Origin: Trileptium ribeirensis
Lineage: Eukaryota; Nematoda; Enoplea; Enoplida; Thoracostomopsidae
Assembly: GCA_030248225.1 (NCBI GenBank)
Contig: JASANE010016063.1
Span: forward strand, 37,984-101,983
Direction of reading: 5' to 3'
Length of the DNA: 64,000 nt
Part shown: piece after piece, positions 11,908 to 22,668 of the stretch
Position numbering within the stretch: the stretch's first letter is position 1
Layout of the letters: every line of letters starts with the position of its first letter
Notes under the pieces: model-generated
Told to the model about the DNA's origin: nothing
The model's input: only the letters and a program-made list of their open reading frames with translations
Database searches by the model: none
Made by a program: the position numbers and the translations under genes

Positions 11908-12436
11908 ACGCTAGAAGAAGGCTTAGAATAATTCAGCCTATTACATGAGTATATCCTGAAAACGTTGGTTTAAAATCAATCATTTATAATTAACATGTTC
12001 GAAGTTTCGTCTATAAAAATAGAATATTATTTGGAAATTAAACCTTCGTGTAATCAATGGGTCTATTGCATTTCAGCATCTTTCAGTGCCGCTGCAACGT
12101 AAGGAATAACATTCTTCGTCGTATTACTTAAAAATGGGAGGGGGACATTTTCGGAGGCACGTTGGATCACATTCTTACAGTAGGGTTTGCCGAATACCAG
12201 GATCTCTCAAGAACCGCTGTACGCTAGAAGAAGGCTTAGAATAATTCAATCTATTACATGAGTACAACCTGAAAATGTTGGTTTAAAATCAATCATTTAT
12301 AATTGACGCGTTCTCAGTATGGTCTATAAAAATATAATATTATTTGGAAATTAAACCTTCGTGTAATCAATGGATCTATTGCATTTCAGCAGCTTTCAGT
12401 GCCGCTGCAACATAAGGAATGCAATTCTTCGTCGTT
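11908..12436. repeat. Direct duplication, about 215-bp copies 313 bp apart
   Basis: ACGCTAGAAGAAGGCTTAGA starts a copy at 11908 and another at 12221. Both end in CAGTGCCGCTGCAAC followed by ATTCTTCGTCGT. The second copy ends where the large inverted-repeat structure starts. Confidence 0.9.
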
Positions 12437-12441
12437 TGTAT

Positions 12442-13360
12442 AGCAAGGTTGAGTCAAATTTAGCTCAATTGCTGCAGTATTTTAAATCTTAGTACGTTAG
12501 TCAGGGATGACATTCACTCCAAAACTCAACATAGCAAGGTTAACTCTTATTCCATATCAATTTAATGTGCAGTTCGTACAATGTTGAACAAACTCGTCGC
12601 AACCTTCGGCTTGAGCCTTATCCGCGCCGAGGATCTAACAACAATACAAAGCGAGCTAACAACGCAAGGGCAATCGCCGCCCTACGACAAACTCGGTTAG
12701 CGGATCTGTTCACGATATACATTGTATTGGTAATGTGGGACTCCATGCGGGATAGGGTTAAATATTTTTGGCTCCTCCGCTATATACGAAAACCAAAATA
12801 TCACTTGCTGTGTACGACTTAAAGCATTAGCCATACACTAAGTCATGTAGGATATCGTAGAGACATTTTCACCGCCAAAATATACTTTGTTACAAGCGCA
12901 GCCGCACATTCAACTACTCACGACAACCAGTGCACAAGTTTGGTTAAAAATTTGACGACTTTTTAAATCAATGCCGAAAAACTCCTGTTATAATTTTGAG
13001 AGGTCACAAATAAATATTGATTACTATGTCCTAGAAACAGAAAACTAAGGGTTTTGGCACATGCCGAGCTGTATCACAGAAGGTTGCATAAGCAGTTCCT
13101 CAGAAAGCGGGACTAATTCCCACCTAGTGATTATAACGTAACTGTACGAAAATTATTTAATTAAAACAATTTCTTGTTTTCGGCAATCTTTAATTGGGCA
13201 AATGTACGCGTACCCGAATTGTTTTTAAACTTCACAGAGTCCATGTTCGCGTTCGCTAAACTTCGAATACCAAAAATGTGAGCGCGAATTATTATAAGGT
13301 TAAGTTGACAAGCAGATTACCGCATCGGATCCAAATTTTCAGACCATACCTTACCCGAAT
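12442..13360. repeat. Left arm of a long inverted repeat (about 0.92 kb)
   Basis: This arm is the reverse complement of 19984-20919 over its whole length with scattered differences. Shared landmarks are AAGGTTGAGTCAAATTTAG at the outer end, CACCGCCAAAATATACTTTG in the middle, and CATACCTTACCCGAA at the inner end. The hexamer TTGTAT directly precedes the arm (12436-12441) and directly follows the right arm (20920-20925), so it may be a target duplication. I see no coding region in the arm. Confidence 0.9.
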
Positions 13361-13690
13361 CCCCCCTCTTCTCATGGTAACCACCATCGATGCGGAAAAA
13401 TATTTCGCTTTGAGAATTGGTACACATGTTTATGCTAAAATTGGATAAAGATATGTCTTATCACTGGAAATAAGGCAATGAAACTAGACCGAAAGCTACA
13501 GACAAGAAAACAGTAAAAAGTTACCCCGATAGAAAGAATAGTGATACGGAACCGATGTTTCACCCACTCACAAATAGTCATAGTTTATGACCATGCAATA
13601 CTCTTGATCGGTGATTATTAGTCTTAATTTTGTACGTTACACGTCCTAATCGCTGAATTATGCGAAATAGAACCTCGTAATTAGGAACGA
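13361..13690. other. Spacer between inverted-repeat arm and retrotransposon remnant
   Basis: No feature recognised. No copy of the LTR that lies at 17939-18168 is visible here, so the downstream LTR of the Gypsy-type element appears to be lost. Confidence 0.3.
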
Positions 13691-14520
13691 AATTTAGTTC
13701 GATATGGTTCAACCTTTAATAACACGCTGTCACCGATATTGTATTCTTCCAGCATCGAATGCACATCGAACAATCGGTTTTGGCCGTTTTTGAGCTGTGT
13801 CGTCAACTCTTGCGTGCTCTGCACTGTATGGTGGCCATCACGTGACTCAGTTTGCACATATAATCAATAGGTATTTGAAAATTTCGTACTATACGTTCGT
13901 AGAAAAATGTTATAGGGAAAGCTTTGGCGGTTGATAAAACATCATTTCTAATGGCTGTAGCCCCCGTGGACGAATTAACAGCCGTTCTATATGCATATCG
14001 AACATATGGAACAAAGATGTCCTATTGCTTTTCATTCTTGCCCACGTAGGAGGCCAATATGTTAATCAGTGTACGACTAAATCTATCAACCAAGCCATCC
14101 GTCTGAGGATGATAAGCGGTCGATTGTAATTTTTTGCATTTTAGTAATTTGCACATATTTTTATGCCACAGGATGTGAGGTTAGGCACTTGATCTGAAAT
14201 CAGTGTTTTTGGGAATGAAAAGCGTACAACTATTTCTTCGACTAGGTTTTGTGCTATCGTTTCTGACGAAATTTCTTTAACTGGGTATACTTCAGGCCAT
14301 TTTGTTAAATAATCTATGAAGACTAAAAGATACCAGTTTTTGCGTTGTGTCATTGGAAGCGGGCCTACAATATCAATACATAACTATTCCATAGGTCCAC
14401 AATCTATTGGAATGTTTAACATAAAAGCATTGCCTCGGGTAGATTCTTTATGCTTTTGACATACTTCACATGATCGGCACTACAATTTTACGTCGTTTGG
14501 CAAATGTGGCTAATAATACC
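13690..14520 (-). pseudogene. Integrase remnant of the Gypsy-type element
   Basis: Translated on the minus strand from about 14515, the region gives a zinc-finger-like C-x2-C (CRSCEVCQKH), then a catalytic core with I-D-I-V-G-P-L-P, the conserved F-I-D-Y-L-T-K-W-P-E-V, and L-I-S-D-Q, which hold the first two acidic residues of the D,D-35-E core. The clearest open piece is 14141-14353. A stop lies just before the first catalytic aspartate, and the frame is lost after the second. Downstream text to about 13690 fits the integrase C-terminal part only loosely. Confidence 0.8.
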
Positions 14521-15184
14521 GCCTAATAATTTTTTGAAGCGTTTTGTTATAGCACAAATGGCCTGCCATTGGAACTGTATGGTTGTCAAATGAAACCTGA
14601 TGTTGCATAGAAGCTGGCATGACTATGCGGAATGTGATACCATGCTACTTTTATAACACAATACGTTATCCCCCTTACCTTAAAACGTGTTAAAATAGTA
14701 CCTTGCGGATGATCGTATCTAATAGTAGATTATTAAGCTGTTGAATCATCTTTCGACAAAATTTCTGTTGTTTTTGTGCACTGACTATATAAACGCTGGT
14801 GTTACTTACTGCTGCTGCGTATAATTGCTCAAAAGCTATTGAATTTTAAGCTAAAATATTTGTGCCTTTCTCATCATTTTTTTGAGAACATTTCGGTTCA
14901 ATCGTATGTGACATTCGCGACAAAGCATCAGCATTTGAGTTTTCAGTGCTATGTGCGACGTCGAATTTCGAAATCGTACTCTTGTAATACCATCGACCAA
15001 CGCATTAGGCGAGAAGAAGTTTCTTTTATGTTATTTAACCATTGAAGGGGTTATGATCAGTTTTGACTATTAAATGTTGGCCATATAGGTACTATCGAAA
15101 ATGTTGGATTGCCCATTTTATAGCCATCGCTTCCTTTTCTATTGTAGGTTTTTTTTGTTCTGCTTATGTTTGTTTCCTACTTCC

Positions 15185-15472
15185 TTATGCTTCAACGTAT
15201 TCAATGCCCTCAATAATTTGAGCTAAAACGACAACCAATCCGAGATTACTGGCGTCAGTATGCAATTCGAAAGGTATGCTAAAATTTGGAAAATTTAGCA
15301 CGGGAGCAGCGGAAATAATGCGTTCTAATTTTAAATGATTCTTGGCAACTTTTTGTCCAAACATAGTATTTTTTCGAATTAAGCCATTTATAGGGTATAA
15401 TAATTGCGCAAAATTTTTAACAAATTTTTCGTAATATGATATAAGCCCCATAAAACTTTTTACTTCTTTCAC
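15185..15472 (-). pseudogene. RNase H region of the Gypsy-type element
   Basis: The frame reads K-S-F-M-G-L-I-S-Y-Y-E-K-F-V at the reverse transcriptase/RNase H junction, a text typical of Gypsy pol (FLGLxxYYRRFI). About 70 residues later comes F-E-L-H-T-D-A-S-N-L-G, which holds the first RNase H catalytic aspartate (TDAS). The frame stops soon after, and the rest of the domain is not intact. Confidence 0.82.
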
Positions 15473-15499
15473 ATTCGTTAGAGCTAGAAAAATTCACAA

Positions 15500-16200
15500 T
15501 TTAATCTATTTTAGATGAATCGGGTTTATTTTTATTCGTGATAGCATGCCCCAAGTAAAATTTTAGCCCGTAAAAAGGAGCATTTTTACCTTTGCATTTC
15601 TAATTGGCTTTTCGCAGTCTTTCTAGAACAGTTAGCAAAATTTGCTGTTGTGTTTGAAACGTATCGCCAAAAATAATAATATCGTCAATATAAACTAGAC
15701 GTTTCTAAAAATTCAAGCCGTGGAGAGTTGCTTCCATAAACGGGTGCATTAATTAAACCGAATGGCATAACACAAAATTGATGTAACCCTTTATGCGGGA
15801 AAACAAACGTAAGTTTTTCCTTTATCTTTAGAACTAAACGAGCCTGCAATAGCCGGTATATTTAACGTAGAAAAGTATATTCGTGTTCCAGCACCATCTA
15901 AAGACTCGTTGATAAACGTGGATAAGTATCCTTTTTTAGTGATTTTATTTGATTTCGTGTAATCGACGCAAAACCTCACACTGCCATCTTTTTTTCGCAC
16001 CAAAACAATTGGAGATGCCGAAGGACTATTGGAAGGTTCAATTATTGTTTTTGTAGCATATCTTGTATATGCGTTGAAATTGTTTAGTTTCCCGAAATTG
16101 AGCGTCTATGCGGTCGTTGTTTGTTAGGCATATTATAACCAGTATCAATTTTGTGATGTACCAAATTTGCTTGGCCTAGATCAGCATCAATACAGCTAGA
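15500..16200 (-). pseudogene. Reverse transcriptase remnant of the Gypsy-type element
   Basis: The open piece 15791-16003 carries M-V-R-K-K-D-G-S-V-R-F-C-V-D-Y, the Gypsy finger/palm motif. In another frame the catalytic box reads L-V-Y-I-D-D-I-I-I-F-G (about 15665-15697), so both catalytic aspartates are still there. Frame changes separate the two motifs, and several stops follow the box. Confidence 0.85.
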
Positions 16201-16251
16201 TGTATCGCGATATTCCATTAGTAAAGATTCTAGCTCAGATGTTAGAGATTT

Positions 16252-16701
16252 TCAAATTGATTCCGGAGGAAGGGATGGTATATCTTTCACTGATGTTGAA
16301 GTTGCGAAGATAAAATTAGATTCGGATTTATTATTCAACTCTTCTATCCAAATACTTTCGGATAGGATGCCCAGTTTTGTTCGGTTATTAATTTTTTGAG
16401 TATCGTTTCCTAAATTTATCAACTTTGCCGGGAGTTTGTTTTGTTTTGGTGCGCAAACAGATGAAACCACTAATAACATCGAAAACATATTAAGACTGGA
16501 AAAAGTGTTTGCAATTGATAACGGTTGAAGAATTAGACAACGGTTAATATAAGTTGCGTTAAAATTATCAATTTTTGCCCAACATAACTTTTCACTGCGA
16601 GGAGGAACCGTAGTAGAACCGATTATACTAACACTACCATCATAAGAGATCGGTTCTGATCTAGATAATAGTGGTATTTTTTGATCATCGAGGAGCAACA
16701 A
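16252..16701 (-). pseudogene. Pol spacer between protease and reverse transcriptase
   Basis: This open frame of 149 codons lies just downstream of the protease piece on the minus strand and upstream of the reverse transcriptase. It holds no motif of its own. Its position and text fit the variable linker of Gypsy pol proteins. Confidence 0.55.
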
Positions 16702-16715
16702 TTTTTTATCAAAAT

Positions 16716-17018
16716 TTAAGGTGCAATTTTTAACACGCTTATTCCTATGAGACAGTGATGAATGGATCCTTTAACGACAACAAAATCTGCTACAATTTGG
16801 CTGTTCCCAATAACAATAGATGTTTTAATTTGACCAGTCACTGACAGTGGTTCACCGGTTATTGAAATACAATTGTGTTTCAAAATCGTTTTGTGAGACA
16901 ATAATTTTGTATCTGATATTGAATACGTTTTATCAAAATATTCTTGACTAATAATGTTAATTTCAGATCCACTGTCACAAAGAGCATCTACCGGTATTCT
17001 CCCCATAACTCCCGACAT
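16716..17018 (-). pseudogene. Retroviral-type aspartic protease of the Gypsy-type element
   Basis: The 100-codon frame has A-L-C-D-S-G-S-E-I-N-I-I, a D-S-G active-site triplet in the usual hydrophobic context, and later H-H-C-L-I-G-I-S-V-L, which resembles the ILGxDFL flap/helix motif of retropepsins. The active-site residues are still present, but the frame is cut from the rest of pol. Confidence 0.78.
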
Positions 17019-17917
17019 AAATGGTAGATTTTTACAACATTTGAGCGAATGTTTAAAAAATCAGATTTATCAATCTGTTTTTGGAACTGTCTGGTTTTGG
17101 GCATAAAAATTATTTTCACGAGTTGCGTTGTTGTCAACAAAACATTGTACTGGAATATTTGAGCTTTTTATATTGCGTAGCTGGGGTTCTCCTTCGTTTC
17201 ATGCGCTTGTTGGTATCGCGCGTGTAATTGTGCCAAACAGAATCCACTTTCACCAGTCGGTGAAAATCTTTCAATCAATTTAGATTTTAATTTCTTCGAA
17301 AGATTATCGTTTATCTAAGGTATCGTAAAAATTTTCTACTCGTGATGTTAAAAAAGGTTTGTCATGGTGTGTGTATTGGTTGTCATGGTTTGATTTTTAC
17401 TTTTTTTCTGAGAGTTGAGTACCAAGTAATCGAGACGAGCGTAGTATCATAAAACAGGGCCCGGTTTGAAGCAACACCCACCGACGTTTAAGTAATAAAA
17501 TTCAAGCAAAATATGTTAAGTTACAAATAGAATTTAGTTGTCTAATGTTGTTTCAAGTCGTGACGCATTGATGCCTTTGAACTTTGTATCGCGAATCGCA
17601 AGCGATAGCATAAAAGCTTCAATATTCCGTTAGTGAAACTGACACTCGATAACTCGAATAATAAATCCAGCGGCCGTTGGAATTTGAGTGCCCAAACGTC
17701 ACAGTGAAAAATATCTTGATCGATTAGTAGCCCTGCCAATCGGTTGCAACACGAATAATTGTCTTTGTGTTCCAAACGACAAGTTACAGAAATAAGCTAA
17801 CCTTGGCCCGTTTCAGCGAAATTAGGAGCCATAAGCCATAATGATTGATAATTTTATCTAGCAGAGACGATAGGAAACTCATATACTTGATATAATGTTA
17901 TCCGAATTGGAGTTCCG

Positions 17918-17935
17918 GCCCCGCGTTGGGCGCCA
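17918..17935 (-). other. Primer-binding site of the LTR element
   Basis: On the minus strand this reads TGGCGCCCAACGCGGGGC, beginning with TGG (complement of the tRNA CCA end) and lying three bases from the LTR edge. It is the usual place and form of a retrotransposon minus-strand primer site. I do not assign the tRNA species. Confidence 0.75.
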
Positions 17936-17938
17936 AAA

Positions 17939-18168
17939 TGTAAGAGTTTTACTGCTTTAATTGCAGCTAAAGCTAGTAAGTTTCTACCTAGTTGATTCAA
18001 CTATTTATTAATCTAATAAAATAGCTTATAACAACTTTTACTTACACAAAACGTTTATTGTTATAAAACTAACTCAAGACTGAAAACTAGTTCAATCGCA
18101 ACAACTAAGTTCCAAAAACCAAACTACGTTTCAATTCAAAAAGTTACTCCTCAGTATGCAATATTACA
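17939..18168 (-). repeat. Long terminal repeat of the Gypsy-type element (upstream copy)
   Basis: The interval starts TGTAAGAG and ends ATATTACA on the plus strand, so on the minus strand it runs TGTAA...TTACA as LTRs do, and it directly abuts the primer-binding site. TTTATT on the plus strand (minus-strand AATAAA) occurs inside, as expected for the polyadenylation signal of R. A second copy was not found, so the outer edge is inferred from the terminal bases. Confidence 0.6.
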
Positions 18169-19983
18169 CTTACTATCCCCAAGGGCACAGTATACTTTAG
18201 CCCGTCAAAGTAAGCTATGAACAGCTAACGGCAGGTACTGCAAGCTGGCACTAAATACAAGTTCTTCCGAAATAATGTTGCAGATATTCGATAGGAGAAA
18301 TGTTTTATATGCAAGGATATTCGATGTTCGTTTTTTATTTCCAAAACAAGAGAAATAGTGGCGAAGCGTGGCGTAACAACAATGTTTATTTTATGATGTT
18401 ATGCTAGCGGAAGCTTCTTATTTCTTTTAAATTAGCATTTTTTCAAAATTATGCACTAAAAATCTAAAAGTTCGAAATAAATAGTATATCAAAGTAGGCA
18501 TCTATTACCCATTCAATCAAAGCAAGTGACAATTTTCTAACTCTACATAAGTGAGGGTTGTATAACGCGGCAAACTTATTAGAACAAAGGTTTTGTAATG
18601 TTCCTAATGGATATATTAATAATTAAATTTGTAAAGTATTAATATATAATTACATTTCACATGAATAATATCTTCGCTTTCGTGATATTCCGAATATTAC
18701 AAAAACTTTGCCGTGATTTAATTTATATAAACATGTGTTTGTTCTCACGGCCTATGGATTTAGTTGCAGTTATAGATCATGGGATTAAGTGCAGTGAATA
18801 AATTGATTCAGCGCTTATTATAATAGTTAGCTAATGTAATGGTAAGGTCGCGTATCCAGACGATTCTTAGTTTGGGATAGCAATGCTTTTTTATTTTTCC
18901 CGTGATTTACTTAATAGGCACCGGAGCATAGCTGTAGCCTTGATCAATTTTTCATTCCATTCTATTGAAAATTTTAGGCTAAAAATAATATGAAACAATA
19001 TTAATAATTTTGCTCGATCTTTGCTTGAGTTTTGCTACAAAGCTTTATTCAGTCATTCATGAATTGTCCGACAAACCGTCATGGACTTCTTGATCATGTT
19101 TTTTAAACTAAACTGCGGTTGAAGACATGATCAAGAAAGTATACACTCCCCGTCATACAGCATCAAGGCCGACTTGGTTCGATATTGCCTTACACGGAGA
19201 AAGCAAGATATTTTATTCGGAAACAAGTCAATGTGTTCATTTATGTACCAAGTATTGTTTATGTACTTCCTAAAAATCGAATTGTTTCATAGCTATAGTC
19301 GATTGTTATTTTTTCGATTATCACTTCAAAAATATCGCTACCTGCTTGTCCAAAAAGGTTCTATCACTTCTTTATCAATCAGCTAGCAAGACGGACCGAA
19401 AGTAATTTATTACGCGGTTCTGAAAAACAAACATGACAAAATCATGGGCCCAAATTTACAATTTTGGCTGCAAATAGATTTCTTAAGATCACATTTTATG
19501 CCAAGATACACACGCTTTTAGCAATTCTAAACGCTTGTCTTGCTATTGTAGGTTGACCTGGTCTTGGAGTCTAAATCGAAGGCAAAACAAACCTCGTTGG
19601 CTTTCAATTATGCTTTATTTAATTTTACGCGCGAGCACCACGACCATTTTTTGTCTACACAGCACAGTCGTCCAGGTCGGTTTGGGTCCGGTTGGCCCAG
19701 TCGAGTATGGTCATAGATCATGTCAGGTCAGCGGGTCTAGGTATAACCAAATTAATATATACTATGTTCTGTTCCGGTGCAGTACACTATTTTGCACAAT
19801 TTCAACTTAAGATTTGGTGGTCCCAGCTGTGATCAATGAGAATGCTTATGTATTACATGCGCTAAATGTATAAGCACAGCACAAAATATACTGTATCGCG
19901 AATGTATATTTTAAACAGCTTTTAGTGTTTTCATTCCGAATAATCTAAAAGACTGCATTCGGGTAGGGTTAGGTTTACGAATT
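18169..19983. other. Spacer inside the inverted repeat, no gene recognised
   Basis: The stretch is AT-rich and lies between the LTR and the right inverted-repeat arm. Open frames near 19174-19386 and 19535-19810 start without context and show no motif. Confidence 0.3.
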
Positions 19984-20919
19984 TTCGGGTAAGGTATGGT
20001 CTGAAAATTTGGATCCGATGCGGTAATCTGCTTGTCAACTTAACCTTATAATAATTCGCGCTCACATTTTTGGTATTCGAAGTTTAGCGAACGCGAACAT
20101 GGACTCTGTGAAGTTTAAAAACAATTCGGGTACGCGTACATTTGCCCAATTAAAGATTGCCGAAAACAAGAAATTGTTTTTAATTAAATAATTTTCGTAC
20201 AGTTACGTTATAATCATAGGTGGGAAGAATTTGAGTTGCCACACTTCTGAGGAACTGCTTATAGAAACCTCTGTGATACAGCTAAAATCCGAAACCATTA
20301 ATTTTATGTTTTCTAGGACATAGTAATCAATATTTCTTGTAGACCTCGAAATTCATGTAACAGGAGTTTTTCCGGCATTGATTTAAAAAGTCGTCAAATT
20401 TTTTAACCAAATTTCCCAAACTTGTGCACTGGTTGTCAGTCATCGTTGAATGTTGCGGCTGCGCTTGTAACAAAGTATATTTTTGGCGGTGAAAATGTCT
20501 CTACGATATCCTACATGACTTAGTGTATGGCTAATGCTTTAAGTCGTACACAGCAAGTGATATTTTGGTTTTCGTATATAGCGGAGGAGCCAAAAATATT
20601 AACCCTATCCCGCATGGAGTCCCACATTTGATACAATGTATATCGTGAACAGATCCGCTAACCGAGTTTGTCGTAGGGCGGCGATTGCCCTTGCGTTGTT
20701 AGCTCGCTTTGTATTGTTGTTAGATCCTCAGCACGATTCAGGTTCAAGCCGAAGCTGCGACGAGTTTGTTCAACATTGTACGAACTGCACATTAAATTGA
20801 TATGGAATAAGAGTTAACCTTGCTATGTTGAGTTTTGGAGTGAATGTGCAGTATCCCTGACTAACGTACTGAGTTGGAAAATACTGCAGCAATTGAGCTA
20901 AATTTGACTCAACCTTTTA
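19984..20919. repeat. Right arm of the long inverted repeat
   Basis: Reverse complement of 12442-13360 with scattered substitutions and small indels. It starts at the inner end with CGGGTAAGGTATGG and ends with GACTCAACCTT. The two arms are about equally long, and their divergence indicates an old structure. Confidence 0.9.
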
Positions 20920-21129
20920 TTGTATCAACGTGTCTCCACTTTAGTCACAGTCAGTTATATTCATTAAGATAGAAATGCATTCGGCGCCAGATATAAATTG
21001 AATAGCAAAATGTGTTGATGTGCTTCGGAAATGTGCTACTCTGTCATTGTTTAGTTTTTTTACCAGCTCTGGCAGATACGCTCAAGTACTTCGAAATCCT
21101 TGCAGTTAAATACTTCGGTAAATACCGAT

Positions 21130-21830
21130 ATAGTCGATTTCAACGACGAAACAAGTATACCTACACACTATATAGGAATTTTAAGTGCATCTCGAAATAT
21201 ATTTTGAAAGGCACAAATATTGCTACGTCCAGTGGCTGTAAGACATGAGACGAATGGCATGGAAGGAGGCATATAGGTACACCTGCCTCACTTGCTTTCA
21301 TGTGGAAATCCTCACTGCGCTCATGTGCACCGTGGCCGTCGACAACTAAGACGTACTTCTCGCCTTCAGGTAATGGATCTAGATGTTTAACAAGCGGTCC
21401 ATCCAGGCAGCAATCTGATCTTTGTTTATATAGCCCGTTTTAAAACAGGTGACGACAGAGTGGCGGAGGATCTTGCCTGCTAATGGCACCTTTGTTGCTA
21501 CCTTTCGTGATTACGTATGGAGAAATAAACTTGCCGGCGGCGTTACAAGCGAAGATTATAGTTGTTGTGGCTCCACGCTCTTGAGATAGAACGTGGCAGA
21601 CACAATGAGATCAACGTTCGACAACTTTACCGGCTGAATTTGGAACAATTTGTACACCTATTTCATTCGATGTTGAACATCCGGTCCTGGAAATTCTTGA
21701 TACCTTTAAAGCGCACCAAATCTTCAAACCGTGGCGCAAACTGGTCCTAACTTGACACATTTTGTGAGTCAGAAAAGGGAGCGCAAATTTATCTAGCTGT
21801 GCAACATAATATAATTGCAACTTAAAATTT
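21130..21830 (-). pseudogene. pogo/Tigger-like (DDE_1) transposase remnant
   Basis: Minus-strand translation in changing frames gives, in order, G-V-Q-I-V-P-N-S-A-G-K-V (about 21620-21670, the region of the first catalytic aspartate in pogo transposases); A-C-N-A-A-G-K-F-I-S-P-Y-V-I with K-G; L-P-E-G-E-K-Y-V-L-V-V-D-G-H-G-A-H (about 21320-21370), whose V-V-D-G-H is the second catalytic block; and L-L-P-C-H-S-S-H-V-L-Q-P-L-D-V-A-I-F, the strongly conserved third block. At the first block an in-frame stop stands near where the first aspartate should be, and at least two frame changes follow. The CENP-B-type DNA-binding half was not found. Confidence 0.8.
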
Positions 21831-22482
21831 GCAAATGCTTCATTGCATAGCAGATAAAATTAACCTTCAGGATTATTCATTTTATTATAGAGTTTTTCCG
21901 AAAAACAGTTTTATGATCTCGGAATTAATACGTGTATGGAGCTAAACAGCTTGCACACAACAAATTTGTACAAACGGTAGTATATTTTAGAGATATATTC
22001 AAAGTATTTAATTTATATCAACTATGCAAACTATTGTGTCGGCTCTGCTGTTATTGACAGCTTCTCTAAACACTTAATGACTGCAACGAGTCAAGGTTAC
22101 TACGTTGAAATAAAACGAAACGAACCGTTTGTAAGAGTTGAATAAAGCACGAATACGAATGTTTGGCCGCGAATTTACGCCAGGTAAAAGTTATCTTGCG
22201 TTCAGACGCATTGAAGATGGCCTGAAGAAACGAATGTGATATTTCTCCCCACCTGAAATAAGTGCTACGAAAATGCGAAGCAGTTTCAGTATTCGCCCGC
22301 TTCTATTTAGGGTATGCATACTGATGGGGGACTTATCCCTATTACGGCATGTGATCCCTCATATCGCGAAGCCGTGATCCTGGCAGGTGGTGCGACCCCA
22401 GTGGCGCCACCGCACTCGCGCGGCTACCACCGCTCCGGCACCTAAAAACGCTCTCGCTCACCCTGGACTTTCCCTTTTTTTT
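21831..22482. other. No gene recognised
   Basis: AT-rich DNA to about 22330, then a GC-rich stretch (GTGGCGCCACCGC and similar) leading into the C-tract. Confidence 0.3.
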
Positions 22483-22514
22483 CCCCCCCCCCCCCCACCC
22501 CGCCCCCCCCCCCC

Positions 22515-22557
<43 letters not shown>

Positions 22558-22588
22558 ACCCGGCAACCCCCCCCCGCCCCCCCCCCCC

Positions 22589-22658
<70 letters not shown>
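22483..22658. repeat. Poly-C tract, about 176 bases
   Basis: The tract is almost pure C with single A, G or T interruptions, mostly in its first half, and sits between a GC-rich flank and the satellite of about 125 bp. Long open frames of poly-proline and poly-glycine on the two strands are trivial results of it. Such homopolymers are error-prone in assemblies, so the true length is uncertain. Confidence 0.85.
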
Positions 22659-22668
22659 TATACATATT

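Larger units (their letters stand above)
13690..18168 (-). mobile_element. Degenerate Gypsy-type LTR retrotransposon
   Basis: Read on the minus strand, the order is LTR, primer-binding site, possible gag region, aspartic protease, reverse transcriptase, RNase H and integrase, the Gypsy/Metaviridae order. Every domain is interrupted by stops and frame changes, so the copy is dead. The element lies wholly between the two arms of the inverted repeat. Only the upstream LTR is recognisable, and the stretch that should hold the other (13360-13700) does not match it. Confidence 0.85.
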
